Part shown: in pieces, positions 1 to 13,118 of the stretch | Layout of the letters: each line of letters begins with the position of its first letter | Numbering within the stretch: the stretch's first letter is position 1 | Assembly (NCBI GenBank): GCA_002751075.1 | Contig: NAOQ01000124.1 | Location: forward strand, 23,209 to 59,809 | From: Ichthyophonus hoferi | Lineage: Eukaryota > Opisthokonta > Ichthyosporea > Ichthyophonida > Ichthyophonidae | Direction: 5' to 3' | Length of the DNA stretch: 36,601 nucleotides | The notes under the pieces: generated by a model | What the model saw: the letters and a program-made list of their open reading frames with translations, nothing else | The model's database searches: none | What the model was told of the DNA's origin: nothing | Position numbers and translations under genes: made by a program

Positions 1-98
1 CTACTCTACACTACTCTACTCTACCTTACTCTACTCTACACTACTCTACTCTACCCTACTCTACTCTACTCTATTCTACTCTACACTACCCTACCCTA
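1..98. repeat. Degenerate CTACT/CTACA tandem repeat
   Basis: Short pyrimidine-rich tandem repeat with units such as CTACTCTACA, CTACTCTACC and CTACC. It begins at the window edge, so its full length is unknown. It lies in the intron after exon 7 of the CPSF6/7-like gene. The same motif class recurs on the same strand in the large minisatellite at 9196-9838. Confidence 0.85.
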
Positions 99-129
99 AG
101 CAGTCGCAGCACACACACTAGTAACTTAC

Positions 130-1499
130 CTATTAGGTAATTCGTTAATGACAATCTCGGCCGAATCTCTGGACTCTACCTCAACGATGGCAATACTATA
201 TAGACCAGTTAGTTTATATTAACCTAAACCATGCCTAACCTAATTAAAATTTAATCCCCTCCTCTCCACCAATGCACGAGCCTACTTAAAAATAAACTAT
301 TCAATAACTATGTGGACATACCTTTATATCCGGACTACCTTCATCACACATATTACAATATCTGTAGCACGTATTCGCGAGACATGCCCATATATGTTGT
401 ATTAACAAACAAAAAATACCATTTTAGTTCTATTCCTCTCTTTCTTCATCTCTTTCTCTCACTTCTTTATACATACACATACACGCCAACTACGATATCA
501 ATATAATCAATACAACAACAAACTGATCAACAAACTTCTCCACGCAATTACATAAACACTATAAAAACATACCCTTTTGATTTTCCGTTGGTGCGTTCCT
601 CTACAAATCTGATTTGATAAATATCATACACTCCCATAGAATGTAAGATTCCCTCAATCTGCTTGTCCGTAACCCACTAACCCCCCCTCGATCAGTTAAA
701 CTACATAATTACAAACAAATGAAAAATGAATTTTCTTACTAAATATACTATTCTAACCTGTATATACATATATATATTACATATTTAATTATCATGTATT
801 CACGTAATTGGCTATGCATATTATAAAATACATAGCAGTCATTGCTATGTTTCCATAATTAACCATTAATGAAATTAATTAAAACAATCGTTAAGATACA
901 AATCACCATTGGTTTATATTAAGGAAATAGTAAATATACAACCGTACTATTAATTGTTACCACTACTCTAGAATAACCATATATAGTCATATACATATCC
1001 ATCTTTTTTTTTCTCCAATCATATGGTGCTACTAGCTATTATACCCAATCAGTATCTAAGATTGCAGTGCACTGTTAATAGACTACAACATACATAGTAC
1101 ACATATTATCACATCACCATTACTCTATACACGACTATAGCTCTGAAAATTCAACGTCTATATATAGGAAATTTAGTACATACCCATGACATGTTTTGCA
1201 GCATGATTGGCACATCTTCCAGTCTAGGGGGAGGTACTCGGTCGGGTGAATTTCGTTGTTGTGGGGGGGTCAAACGATAATGTGGCTGGGATAAAATATT
1301 CACCTCTGCTATAGGGAGCAGGGGGATTTATAGTGAGAAAGGCTTAGGGTTTAGGTATAGGAAAGTTGGATAAACATACTCACTATCACATATAAACATA
1401 TATACACACATATACACATCTACATACTAACTTACCTACGTACATATTTATATACATATCTAACCAGAACTGCAACCCCAATCATGTACACACGTACAC

Positions 1500-1554
<55 letters not shown>

Positions 1555-3552
1555 TATACATATACATACACATACACATACACATACGCATACACATACA
1601 CATCCGTAGTTATTAGTAGTCAGAGTACACTTATTCCTATATTTCGACATAAAAATCGAAAATGTAAAATATAAACCCCTCATAAAAATAAACCCCCCAT
1701 AAAATATAAACCCCCCATAAAATATAAACCCCCCATAGCGTAACATTTACCTTTCCCTTGTTCTGATGCAGCCTCAAACTGGGTAGTGGGAGGTTGCGAC
1801 AACCCTATTGGTTTGGTAGGTGAGGTTTGCATTTGGATTGGTTGCTGATTTTGATTGGATACGGGTTTGACAGGAGTCGTCTCGTCATTGGTCGGTAGAG
1901 GTGGTGCCTGCTAAAGGGATACATGGATAGATAATATTAAAATTAGCTGGGTTATAGTGTAGTAATAGTAATAGTAGCAGAAATTATAATAACAATAATC
2001 ATAACAATAATAACTAATAATAATAATAATAATAATAATAACAATAAAAAACTAACAATAATATTCATAATAATAAGATAATAACACTAAGAATACCAAC
2101 AACAACAACAACAACAACATATAGATATATATATTACCTCCGAACCCCTACTCTATGCAATCACTTCACCGCAACTTACATGAGGCGGAGACATCTCAAA
2201 GTCGTCCTTGACATCCTCAGTTGTGTAGAGATCATCGTATATATCTATCAATATATATATATTATAACACGAAAGATAAAGAGAGCAGAGAGAGAAGAGA
2301 AAAGAACGGAAAAAGCAAAGAGTCGGACGGAGGGGAAAGGGAAAAACACAAAATAAATAAATAATATTAACCAATACACCGATGTATTTTTAATGGTTGC
2401 AATAATAAGCACAAGATTTCTAGCACCTTCCGTTGCCATTCCTACGCTCACACCTCTCAACTCTATCATTCAAACCTCAGTTATTCTATTATAATTCACA
2501 CGTCCTACATTCGTCATATTAACGCTTCAGTTAAAATAACTTCTTTTATATTTGTGATGTGTAGGCAATGCAAGGGGTACATACAGCTTGCAATCTCAAG
2601 TCTTACACCTCGAATAAATAACTAATACTAAGATAGATGAAATTTATAATTACAATCACTCTGGCTCTGTATGTCACTGATAACTAGACATCCATAACCC
2701 AACCTTTACCCTATTATACTATAGCATAACATAATATAGTATAACTTCAGATAATATAACATAACACAACATAATACAATATAGGATAGTATTCTATCTA
2801 TACTATCTAACCAATCACATCACGTATATATCATACCAAAGTCATCCCCTAAGGGTGGTTCGGTGTTATTACTCTGCCGACGACTGGGAGGTTGACTGCC
2901 TGCATCGTTCTATACCAATAAAAACACCAATTTATATTTTATTATTATGTTTTATTGACTATTTTATTCTAATGTTTCTCGTAAAATATATACTTATGTA
3001 AGCTATTTGTAAAACTAATAATGTGTTTAACGTGTATATCTCATTGGCTCCTGCCATTCTTCTATTAGATATTAACATGCTCCAACAAAACATAACTTAT
3101 ACTAATAATAAATATGCTAGACTAAATATAAACACCAATAAAAATGGTCTAGTTGAAATTGGTTACATGTGATTGGTAACGCCATTGTTAGCCAAATTCA
3201 AAATAACACATATACACCAATCATCCATATATATATATATATATATATATATTATTAGGTCACATTAAGACTTATAAAACATTAAATCAGGTGTTCATTA
3301 ATTCTACCATAATTTCCAGCTATTTTAAATACTCATTGTATAATGACGTAGTCTACCCGTGTATAAAGAGAGAAAAGAGAAAAGACAAAGAAATACAAGA
3401 CAATAAGGTAGTATAAAAACAAAAACAAAAAATATAAAGGAAAGACAGAGAGTGTTATGTCTAAAAGTTTGGCTTCAAAACAAAAAACATTAGGAGAAAA
3501 ACAGTTATATAGTATAAATACTTACATCATCGTAGAGAAAGTCGTCATCCAT
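130..3552 (-). CDS. CPSF6: CPSF6/CPSF7-like cleavage factor Im subunit (5' exons, partial)
   Basis: Homologue of the 59/68-kDa subunit of cleavage factor Im, which works with CPSF5/NUDT21 in the nucleus in pre-mRNA 3'-end processing and poly(A)-site choice. Seven minus-strand exons with GT-AG borders: 3526-3552 (ATG), 2837-2909, 2180-2244, 1751-1910, 1184-1308, 573-676, 130-195. All junction phases close (0,1,0,1,0,2,2), giving 206 complete codons before the left edge. The N-terminus is acidic with repeated YDD motifs, comparable to the IDLYDD motif of human CPSF6. A Gln/Pro-rich linker follows, then an RRM from about residue 141. The segment NMSWWVTDKQIEGILHSMGV matches human NLTWWTTDEDLTEAVHSLGV, and NGKSKGIAIV at RNP1 matches NGQSKGFALV. 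The Pro-rich and RS-like C-terminus must lie beyond the edge. CPSF6 and CPSF7 cannot be separated from this part. The exon 1 start rests on a short exon and is the least certain piece. Confidence 0.92.
1491..1603. repeat. (ACACAT)n microsatellite
   Basis: Nearly uninterrupted CACATA hexamer array in the intron between exons 4 and 5 of the CPSF6/7-like gene. The Cys/Val-rich minus-strand open frame across it is a by-product of the repeat. Confidence 0.95.
1666..1736. repeat. C-rich 19-bp tandem repeat
   Basis: About four tandem copies of a unit like ATAAACCCCCCATAAAAT, just downstream (minus strand) of CPSF6/7 exon 4. On the gene strand the units read GGGGGG, so the transcript carries regularly spaced G-runs right after a 5' splice site at 1750/1751. 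G-runs there can act as intronic splicing enhancers; that role is inference. Confidence 0.8.
1980..2120. repeat. (AAT)n and (AAC)n microsatellites
   Basis: AAT/ACAAT trinucleotide tract at about 1980-2050 and AAC tract at about 2099-2118, between exons 3 and 4 of the CPSF6/7-like gene. Low complexity only. Confidence 0.85.
3225..3253. repeat. (AT)n dinucleotide repeat
   Basis: Perfect TA/AT run in intron 1 of the CPSF6/7-like gene. No other feature is seen in this intron apart from AT-rich sequence. Confidence 0.9.
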
Positions 3553-3710
3553 CACTACAGTACTCTTACTGTCCCCGTATAATAATTAATTAATTAAAAA
3601 TTAATTAAAAACAAGCCAATCAATTGGCTTTATTTAAACAACAACACGATTTTATATAGTTAGTATGTTAGTAATATAGAATAGTACTTGGTAAATAGCA
3701 AATAGAATGT

Positions 3711-3998
3711 GTCATGTATTCGTTTTCCCTATAGGAAGATGGCTTAATTAGTAGGCTTCCTATAAGATCAAGCTTGATTGTACTAATCTTATTACAATGG
3801 TTTGATGGAACCTTAGTGGTTTATGTATTTATTCGATCTCTATAAATAAAGTGCAAATATAGCTACTGACGGGAGAAGTCAGGTAAAGGTTTATTGCTCT
3901 CTTAATTCTAGATTGCTTGTTGAAGGCATTTAGGTTTGTTATTCACTGCCTTTGATTAAAGAGGTGAAGTTAATTAAAACAGCTATTAAACGATAGCA
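3711..3998 (+). repeat. Dispersed repeat family T, copy 1
   Basis: Diverged copy of a sequence also present at 19909-20270. Shared blocks include CCTATAGG near the start, GGCTTCCTATAAGATC, ACTGAC...GTCAG, AGATTGCTTGTTGAAGGCA (AGATTGCTTATTGAAAGCA in copy 2) and a tail like GTTAATTAAAACAGCTATTAAA. Copy 1 lacks about 90 bp present inside copy 2. No open frame and no clear terminal repeat, so the class is unknown. It sits between the CPSF6/7 and TRAPPC14 start codons. Confidence 0.7.
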
Positions 3999-5654
3999 GA
4001 CAGAATGGATATTTACTAGGGAGATATCAGAGAACAATATCTCAAGAATAGTAAAGGTATAGAAAAAAAAACATTTATACTAACCTGTTCAGAGGACAAA
4101 AAATAAAATTAAATGCTGATAATGTTATATAACACAATATTACTATAACTATTGCAATAGATGATATTATTTTTATTCCATGTTCAAATAAAATAAGGTA
4201 CAAAAAAAACAATTACAACTAGCATTACCATTATAATACAATACACTATTATTATAACCATTTCAACAGATAATGCCTATATTATTAACACTTATTCATA
4301 TTTTAAAAAAGGCCAAGTTCAAAGTAAATCAAACATAACATTAATAAATTGACCATATGAACAGTATAGTAGTAAAAATAAATAATAAATACATACATAT
4401 AATCCACAAGGTATATGTACTCTATTAGGCATATCTACCTAGTATACATAAGTTATAAGTTATAATCAAACTCGGTATACAAAGAGATAATAAAGGGCAT
4501 TGAAAGGGTTGGGGAGGTAGTTTATGTCTTTATAATTGATATATTTACTCTATATTTCTGGAATATATATGTATGTGAGCAAGTCTGTATGTATCTACTT
4601 GAACGTGTAGGTATGTGAGCATATATGTAACTTTGTATAACGATTACTATAATATAAATATTACTATAATATAAATTTTACTATAATATATCAGAGCAAT
4701 AATAGAAACTCATAGTATACAACTCAAACTCTAAAATAAAAGCCGTATCATCTATAGAACCATGTATATAAACAACAATATAAACACCCTATATATCAAA
4801 TCATCTATACACCATTATCAAACATATAACAGCGCTCAGGTACATTTTATAGCTTTCTCCTTTCTACATCATACATATACCCCAATTCCAATGTAAGGGA
4901 GTGTTTTTATATTAACCTAGTAGGGTAATTTACCTACTCCAGACGTAGTTGTTAACTTTTTCCACAGGTATATGTGTAAATAAATGTTTTAATATAATAG
5001 TACGTTCGGTTAGAGGTAGGTAGTGTATTATAGTGTAAGCGCTATATATATATGATAAAATATTATGCTATACAATATAGTATAATATAATATTAATACA
5101 ATATACTAGGTTATAGTAAAATCCTACATACATAATTATACATATATATATATATATATAATAATTATAGTATAGGATACCATCTATAATAGTTGCATTG
5201 GGCAGTTTATTCATGTGTTTTTTCAAAAATAAATGTACGATAAAACCTAATCACAAATAGCAGTGTACTAATAATATTAATATAGATTATTCATTGGTAA
5301 CTAGTTAGATTAATTATTAATCTAAGATATATAATTGTGATTGATAGGTACGAACTTTTGCTGTGAGCCAGACATTGGAGGAGTCAAAATGAAAATATAC
5401 ATAATACTGATAATACAACAGCAATATATATGTATTATATGTACTATATGTACTATATATTATATATAGGATTATATATATGATTATGTAGTCAACCATT
5501 TTATTCCTAAATACATATAATACATAATATACATCTACTTATACATATGAATATACCTATAATATATTTATCACAGATAAAATATTCATTAACCTTTGTT
5601 TACTACCTAATATAAAAACCATTTTTAAAATAGAAAATTAATAAACTAATTAAA
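3999..5654. other. Head-to-head intergenic region, no gene seen
   Basis: Together with the T copy at 3711-3998, this separates the start codons of the CPSF6/7-like gene (minus) and the TRAPPC14-like gene (plus) by about 2.1 kb. It must hold both 5' UTRs and promoters, but it is AT-rich with (TA)n runs at about 5143-5162, and I see no convincing core-promoter motif or exon. Confidence 0.6.
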
Positions 5655-8600
5655 ATGGTTAGTCTTAAAGATTTACCCGAACCTACTGTATCTGTTATAG
5701 TTCCCTATAAACCTGAAGATAGTTTACCTGGTGATGTTACTACTATTGCCACTAGGGACTATGCCTTTTATAAGGAGGTAGATGTGTTTATGTACATATA
5801 CATGTGTATATATATGTGTATGTGTATGTATATATATATGTATATATATGAGTAGGTAGGTAGACATATATGTCTTTGCCTATATGTTTATGATTATAGG
5901 TAGATGTTGTACGTTAATAAGAGAGAAAAATAATTTTTAAAACTATGTAACCATTCCTTTCCCTCCTTCCCTTTACCTTGATTTATCTCTTCCTCCTCCC
6001 TTACTACTCATAACTATTGTAAATTCCATTTTAAAACTAAAATTGACAAGTGATGGAATAGGATGTGCATATTTATCTCTTTCTACTTCTTGCCATTGCT
6101 GTATTTTATGTACATAATTTAATAGTTACTTATATTATTCTTATTTAACTTTTACAATATCTATATATATATAATACGTAGATAATGTATATTAATCTTG
6201 CCACCATAAATTATAATGATTTGACTACAATATACTTGTATAATCACACTCGATATGTTAATAATGTAATAGCCTCTATAACTTTACTATAGGTCCCTTG
6301 TATTTAACAGTAAAATACCTTCTTTTTATGAGGTGAGTGGGTATGTAATCTAGCTAATATAATATGTATTTTACAATGATACTATAGCTACCATTGGTAG
6401 ATGTATACATAAAATAAATATATGCAATTACCCCAGATTACAATATGCATATAGTATACCGTTGCTATATACACACATTCCATTGCCTCTTGGACCTATC
6501 AAACTCTTTCCTTTTTCTTTAATGAGCATGCTCTTAAGTCTCATCCTTCTCTCCCATTATCATTTATATATATTGGTAAATATTTCACTATCACTTAAAA
6601 TATATTTAAACTCATTAGTCAATCATTAATTTCGTTATCATGATTGGATGTTTGTTTGGCTGACAAGATTTCCTGGACATTTATCTTTTCATTTCACTCC
6701 TTCTATCTTATCTATGCCCACGTCAACACTATCTAATTAACTAATTTTAGCTGCCCTATGAATTACTGCATTTTTAGAATCATTTCTTTTAATATAATTA
6801 TATTTAAAATAAAATAATATTGCAACCACCATTTAACACCAATATTTCATAGATCCTTACTCTTTTAGTAGTGGTTAAGTCACCAATAGAAACCACCCAT
6901 GAGCTCTACACGACTTGGCAGGAGGAGTATTCAAACCTTGTTATTAGCGTTGCTGTCGTTCAACCCAATGGAGTAATAGATTCTGGAACACAAAAAGTAT
7001 GCTTTAAAATTACTAGAGAATGGCAATTGACCTAATATATATATATATGTATATACGTTTGTGTTTCTATTGCTTCAAAGTATTTTTGTTTTCACTTTGT
7101 CTTTTCTATTCTCTCTATAACCTAATCATTATTAACATAATTTTATTTTTGTCATATCTTCATTAATGCTAATCTATATATCTCTATACTATATAAGTAT
7201 ATATTTTCATACACTAATTTGACTTTAAAATTTAACTCGCGTTTCCTTATCCAACTTTGATTTTCATCTACGACTATTTGGTTCTTTTAATTTTAATTTT
7301 TTATATCTCTTTTCATAGTGGCTATACACCCTACTATTTTGGTGTACTTCTTTCGGTTTATATTTTGATATTCCTGATTATTCTTACTTATGGTATTATA
7401 TTTAATGCGTTGATAACCAGTTGGCAATATAATCAGGACAATAAGTTGAGAGAGAGAGAGAAAGAGAGTGGGAGAGGGAGAGAGAGGATAGATGAAGAAG
7501 TAAAAAGAAAGAGAAGGAAAAAGAAAATAATGAAGAGAAAAATAAAGAGGAAGACAGAGATAGAACTGTAATAGTGCATTAATGGTCTTTTTGTGAATAA
7601 AAATACGATATTCTCTTGTGTACTCAGGTCCACAGAGCCATTCATAACTTGTTTATTTTGCAATAAGTTTGTTTCTATATACACATTATTACAATAACAT
7701 ATATTTTAATATCATAACAGATTGACATTCAGTTTTAATAGGGCTCTTTGATTGATATCATTATAGCTTATTGGGTAGTGTTTATTTTAATATAAAGTCA
7801 TACACATTTTTTTCATATCTATCTATATTGCAAATCTTTGTATATTTATCTATATGTATATTATACTAGTATAATTACACTGACATATCCTCCTATAGGA
7901 ACAGAGCCATCTAGTGAGACCATTTAGTGTGACCAATAGCGTCAAGCAACAAACCACACGTTTGCATGATAAAGACTCCCTCAGTCCAAAGGTGTTATTT
8001 CAGGTATTCAATTACTTCACCTCCTCTCTTTTACCCTTTTATCTATTCCACTTATACTACGCATATAGATTAAGGTAGTTATGTATTTAATATCCCGTAC
8101 TATTATACTAATTTCTACTTTATTACTCTTTACTACTATGTGATTTTAAACCAACCAATCTATACCATCATATATATAGCCATATAAAGTTAATAACCTA
8201 TTAATTTCAACAGGAGAATGGAGACATTATACATGTAATACACACCGCTGTGAACCCTCGGGGGCTCCCATTTGACGAACATGTCAAGCTATCCGTGACA
8301 GCTAGCCTATCAATGAAACCATGTGCTGACTTAAAGCCAAACCACGGAGATGATTGGTTCATAGAGAATATGCTCATACAATCACTGGAACAGGCTAATA
8401 TCAATGAGATATCGCGTCAGAAGCTATCAACGTGTTCGGTACCCATATATAGTAACACGGTCAGGTTCTCTCTACCTCTCTATCTATCTATCTGTCTATC
8501 TATATATATAGATACTATATTTACATGTAAGCGTAAGTTCATATACATTGGTATAATAGCGTAGTAGTATGATAGTATAGTAGTATAATAGTATAATAAT

Positions 8601-11600
8601 TTGATAGTGTAGTAGTATAATAGTATAGTATAATAGTACAATAGTATTATAGTACGGTGATATAATATTATAAAAGTTCTGGGTTCTTATACATATATTC
8701 TCATCTGTGTAATAATTCTGTGAGATGACTTTTTTTTTCCTGTGTTTCTGGTTATAATTTTTCTTTAAACAGTTTCGTATATTTACGGATATGCAAATAT
8801 ATATATAGGCCACTACCATCCTATTTCCCCTTTTTCTATTCTATCTATTTCTATATATATATTCACTAGTCTCATACCCTTTTACTATTTGTTTATTCAA
8901 TCTAGCACTTCATTTTAGCCAATTATAACACCTCTATGACTAACTACAGCTTATAGGCTATTTTAGTAACTGGGTACTATACTCTATATGCATGCATATA
9001 CACGTATACATACATAACATACAAACATATATATATAAAGGAGTATACCCAACGGGAATGTACATGTGTATGATGCAGGATATTCTATGTTAAATCCTGA
9101 TTGTAAATGGCACGTAATGCTTTTTTTCTTTTACCGCCTACATTTATTTGATTATCAATTATTACCAACTAACTATACCCTGTACATCCCACCGCCTACC
9201 TTCTACCTTCTACCTTCTACCTTCTACCTTCTACCTTCTATCCTCTATCTTTTACCTTCTACCTTCTACCTTCTATCCTCTATCTTTTACCTTCTACCTT
9301 CTACCTTCTATCCTCTATCTTTTACCTTCTACCTTCTACCTTCTATCCTCTATCTTTTACCTTCTACCTTCTACCTTCTACCTTCTACCTTCTACCTTCT
9401 ACCTTCTACCTTCTATCCTCTATCTTTTACCTTCTACCTTCTACCTTCTACCTTCTACCTTCTACCTTCTACCTTCTACCCTCTACCCTCTACCATCTAC
9501 CTTCTACCTTCTACTTTCTACCCTTCACCCTCTACCCTCTACCATCTACCTTCTACCTTCTACCCTCTACCATCTACCATCTACCATCTACCATCTACCT
9601 CCTCTACCTTATACCTTCTACCTTCTACCATCTACTCTCTACCATCTACCTTTTACCTTCTACCATCTACCCTCTACCTTCTACTCTCTACCATCTACCT
9701 TTTACCTTCTACCATCTACCCTCTACCTTCTACTCTCTACCCCCCACCTCCTACCTCCTACTCTCCCCCTCTCTACCCTCCTCCACTCTACCCTCACCCT
9801 CTCTACCCTCCTCCACTCTACCCTCACCCTCTCTACTCATAGATAGACGTGAGTCTTCGTGTACTCCCACCCCCTGTAGTGAGCAGGAGTACCCACACTC
9901 CCCTGGGGGGCACATCCTATGTGTCAGTCAGCCTTATTAATGTACAGCCTATACCCATTGATGTTACTAAAGCCATTCTTTCCCTTATACCTACCCCCGA
10001 TAATAAAAAAACTAAAATTGGTTCATCCGGTTCTACTACGTCATCCGTGACGTCACCTGTAATGGTGGTATATGGCGAGCAATCTGGGGTAGATGAAGGG
10101 ATCAGTGATAGTAATGTGGATAGTAATAGCTCTATACAGGTGGGTAAAAATTTAAAATTACTAGATGATTAGTTAGTGTATGTTAATGTTAATCATTACA
10201 ACTTGCTTGTTGTATGTTTCTCTATTTAGCATAACTCTCTATCTCTATGTGTTATTTACCTCTACAAGACCCGGCTCCTTCCTTGTATTCTTTTTTTTTT
10301 AACCTGTCATTCTTCCATATTCTACCTCTACCTCTACCTCTATACCCTCCCACTGTTAATAATACATACAAAAAATAACCACTCACCGCAGAGTCTCTGG
10401 AATATCAAAGGAGATAAGACACAGTTTCCTATTACCCTAGCCCCTAGCGAAAGCCATACATTTGTATTTTCCATTCAACAGGTCTCCCCATCCTCTCACC
10501 AACGGCAAGAAAAATCAACACCGCAACTACATCAATCGTCACACTCACCTCAACCATCAATAGCACGTTCAGAGTCAAATGGTTCCAATGTAAAGAGTGC
10601 TAATAAGGGCTATAAGAGCTATTCTACTACAGGTTCCTTGTGTACCGTTTTGGCTTTAACATGGAGTGCTGGACCACTCCTTGAACAGGAACAATTTTTA
10701 ACGTGCCAATATATAATAGGAGAACCAATGGTGGTGGATTCCGCTACGCTGTCTATATCTATGACTGTTCCTGAAGTGGTGTATAGGTAGGTTTGTTGGT
10801 GGGGGTGAAGCGGGGGAGAGGGGAGAGCCAGGGGAGGGAGAGGAAGGAGAGGTATGAGAAGGATGGTTAGTAGGAGATAAAGAATGTAAAGTGGATAGGG
10901 TTGAATACATACACATATGCATATAATTTTATATATTTATTTATTGTTATATTATAGCAAAATTGAAATAAAGAATACTATACTGAGAAAGGAATATAAC
11001 GGGGGTTCAATGTTTGTGTGATCTAAGACCAGGACGTAGCTCGTGCTAGACCTCATAATTACATTACTGTACTTTGCATGTATATGAACATAGCTGAATT
11101 GGTGGAAAGATAATATAATATTCAATATGGAACCAGGTATATTTTTAATATAGTTTTAAAACATTTCTCTATGTTGCAACAAACGAAAATAATAATAGCA
11201 CCAATAACAAGGAGCAATTTATTTAAGCGCACTAAAAGTCTTGGTTCAAACAATGGATAACTAATAAATAAAATGCAACATATATAAATATATTGAGCCC
11301 TGTGTGCTCATTCGTGAACATTAATCTTTATATGGCAACTATTCCCTCTATTCTTTTTTTTTTCCTAACCCCAATTATCCTCTGCATATCTATACACTAA
11401 TAGTCACAGTAAATTCCCAGTCTCGTTTAACATCATGAATGCGTCATCAAAGTCACATGATGTCTCTCTTATCCTCTGCCAGCCTCGATTGGGTGCCACT
11501 ACCACCACTGAGAAGGTTCATTCCACTGATGCCAATGCCCAGTTAATGGCCGGTACGGTTACTATAACTACGTTTCCTATAGCCCAATCATGTGTTTTCA

Positions 11601-13083
11601 ATAGTAAAATATTATGGCTTATGTGCAACACTAACAAACAATAATATTTCTCTATTATGCTTTGGCCATTAACTTGTCGTTTGGCATATCTTCCTTCTCG
11701 TCTAAATTATGGTTATTCATTTACAGCTGAACCTATGNNNNNNNNNNNNNNNNNNNNNNNNNNNNNNNNNNNNNNNNNNNNNNNNNNNNNNNNNNNNNNN
11801 NNNNNNNNNNNNNNNNNNNNNNNNNNNNNNNNNNNNNNNNNNNNNNNNNNNNNNNNNNNNNNNNNNNNNNNNNNNNNNNNNNNNNNNNNNNNNNNNNNNN
11901 NNNNNNNNNNNNNNNNNNNNNNNNNNNNNNNNNNNNNNNNNNNNNNNNNNNNNNNNNNNNNNNNNNNNNNNNNNNNNNNNNNNNNNNNNNNNNNNNNNNN
12001 NNNNNNNNNNNNNNNNNNNNNNNNNNNNNNNNNNNNNNNNNNNNNNNNNNNNNNNNNNNNNNNNNNNNNNNNNNNNNNNNNNNNNNNNNNNNNNNNNNNN
12101 NNNNNNNNNNNNNNNNNNNNNNNNNNNNNNNTCAGATGTGTTTTCAATAGTAAAATATTATGGCTTATGTGCAACACTAACAAACAATAATATTTCTCTA
12201 TTATGCTTTGGCCATTAACTTGTCGTTTGGCATATCTTCCTTCTCGTCTAAATTATGGTTATTCATTTACAGCTGAACCTATGTACACGTTTTGTTCGCA
12301 TACCTTCCTAGACTCAGCTTAGTTTTTTAATATATATATAATATAGTTATATTTTGTATAGTATATTATGTTAATGTAATAAGATACTTCATTATAATAT
12401 ATTGTTATATAGTATTTGCGACCAGTAGCATCTATTTTATGTTAAGTATTTATTAAGAGAATGGCACATTACTTTATTATTTCATATCTTAACTACAGTA
12501 TCATATTATGTGTTTCCTGACTCTTTTTTTATATACCTATACTGTCAGTGAGCTAGCTATACATATAAACAGTGTTTCGTTATATATTTCTTGAATCTTT
12601 TTTGATGCTATTGTTTCTTTTCTTTTCTTTTTCTTTCGATCATCCCTGTATCTCACCGATGATAATATATATATTCTATTATACTATGTTATATACTTAT
12701 ACTTATATAATTTCAGTTAGCTAGGCCTATAACTAGTGTTTTATTATATATTTATCGCATCTTTTTGTATATTTTTATTTCGGTTTCCCTTTTTAAGTGC
12801 ATATGTTTGTATACATATGTATACTTAAATTCTATAATGTATTGCTTTAAATGGCGCTGTTCTTTTGGCATTCAATAATGACAATAGCTATTAAATTCTA
12901 GTATAGATAGTATATAGTGTAAATGACACTCACCTGATAGATAAACATCTTAAATCTGCCTTAATCTATGTATTGTATTATAAGTGAAATATTTCATTAT
13001 GAGAGTGATGATATGTATGATTTTTTAGCCTTTTGTTTTTGTTTATTAAGCATATATTAGTAAGTAATAACATAGAAATGATA

Positions 13084-13118
<35 letters not shown>

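Noticed and set aside
6293-6332. Exon-like stretch reading PLYLTVKYLLFMR between TRAPPC14 exons 1 and 2
   Set aside because: It has good splice signals and a tempting match, but its phases do not fit either neighbour. Joining exon 1 directly to 6853 restores frame and supplies the same conserved segment.
9196-9838. CRISPR-like array
   Set aside because: Contiguous 7-bp units with no unique spacers in a eukaryotic intron. It is a minisatellite.
9066-9846. Two overlapping long open frames with FYLLPST repeats
   Set aside because: They arise from the 7-bp CTACCTT minisatellite in TRAPPC14 intron 4 and overlap the true exon 5 boundary. No non-repeat coding sequence.
11657-12218. Open frames of 156-177 codons across the Ns
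   Set aside because: Unknown bases only; no coding evidence.
12273-12322. Possible last TRAPPC14 exon ending LDSA and stop after the gap
   Set aside because: It is in phase but lies in the duplicated gap flank, and it would exclude exons 8 and 9, which match the conserved protein.
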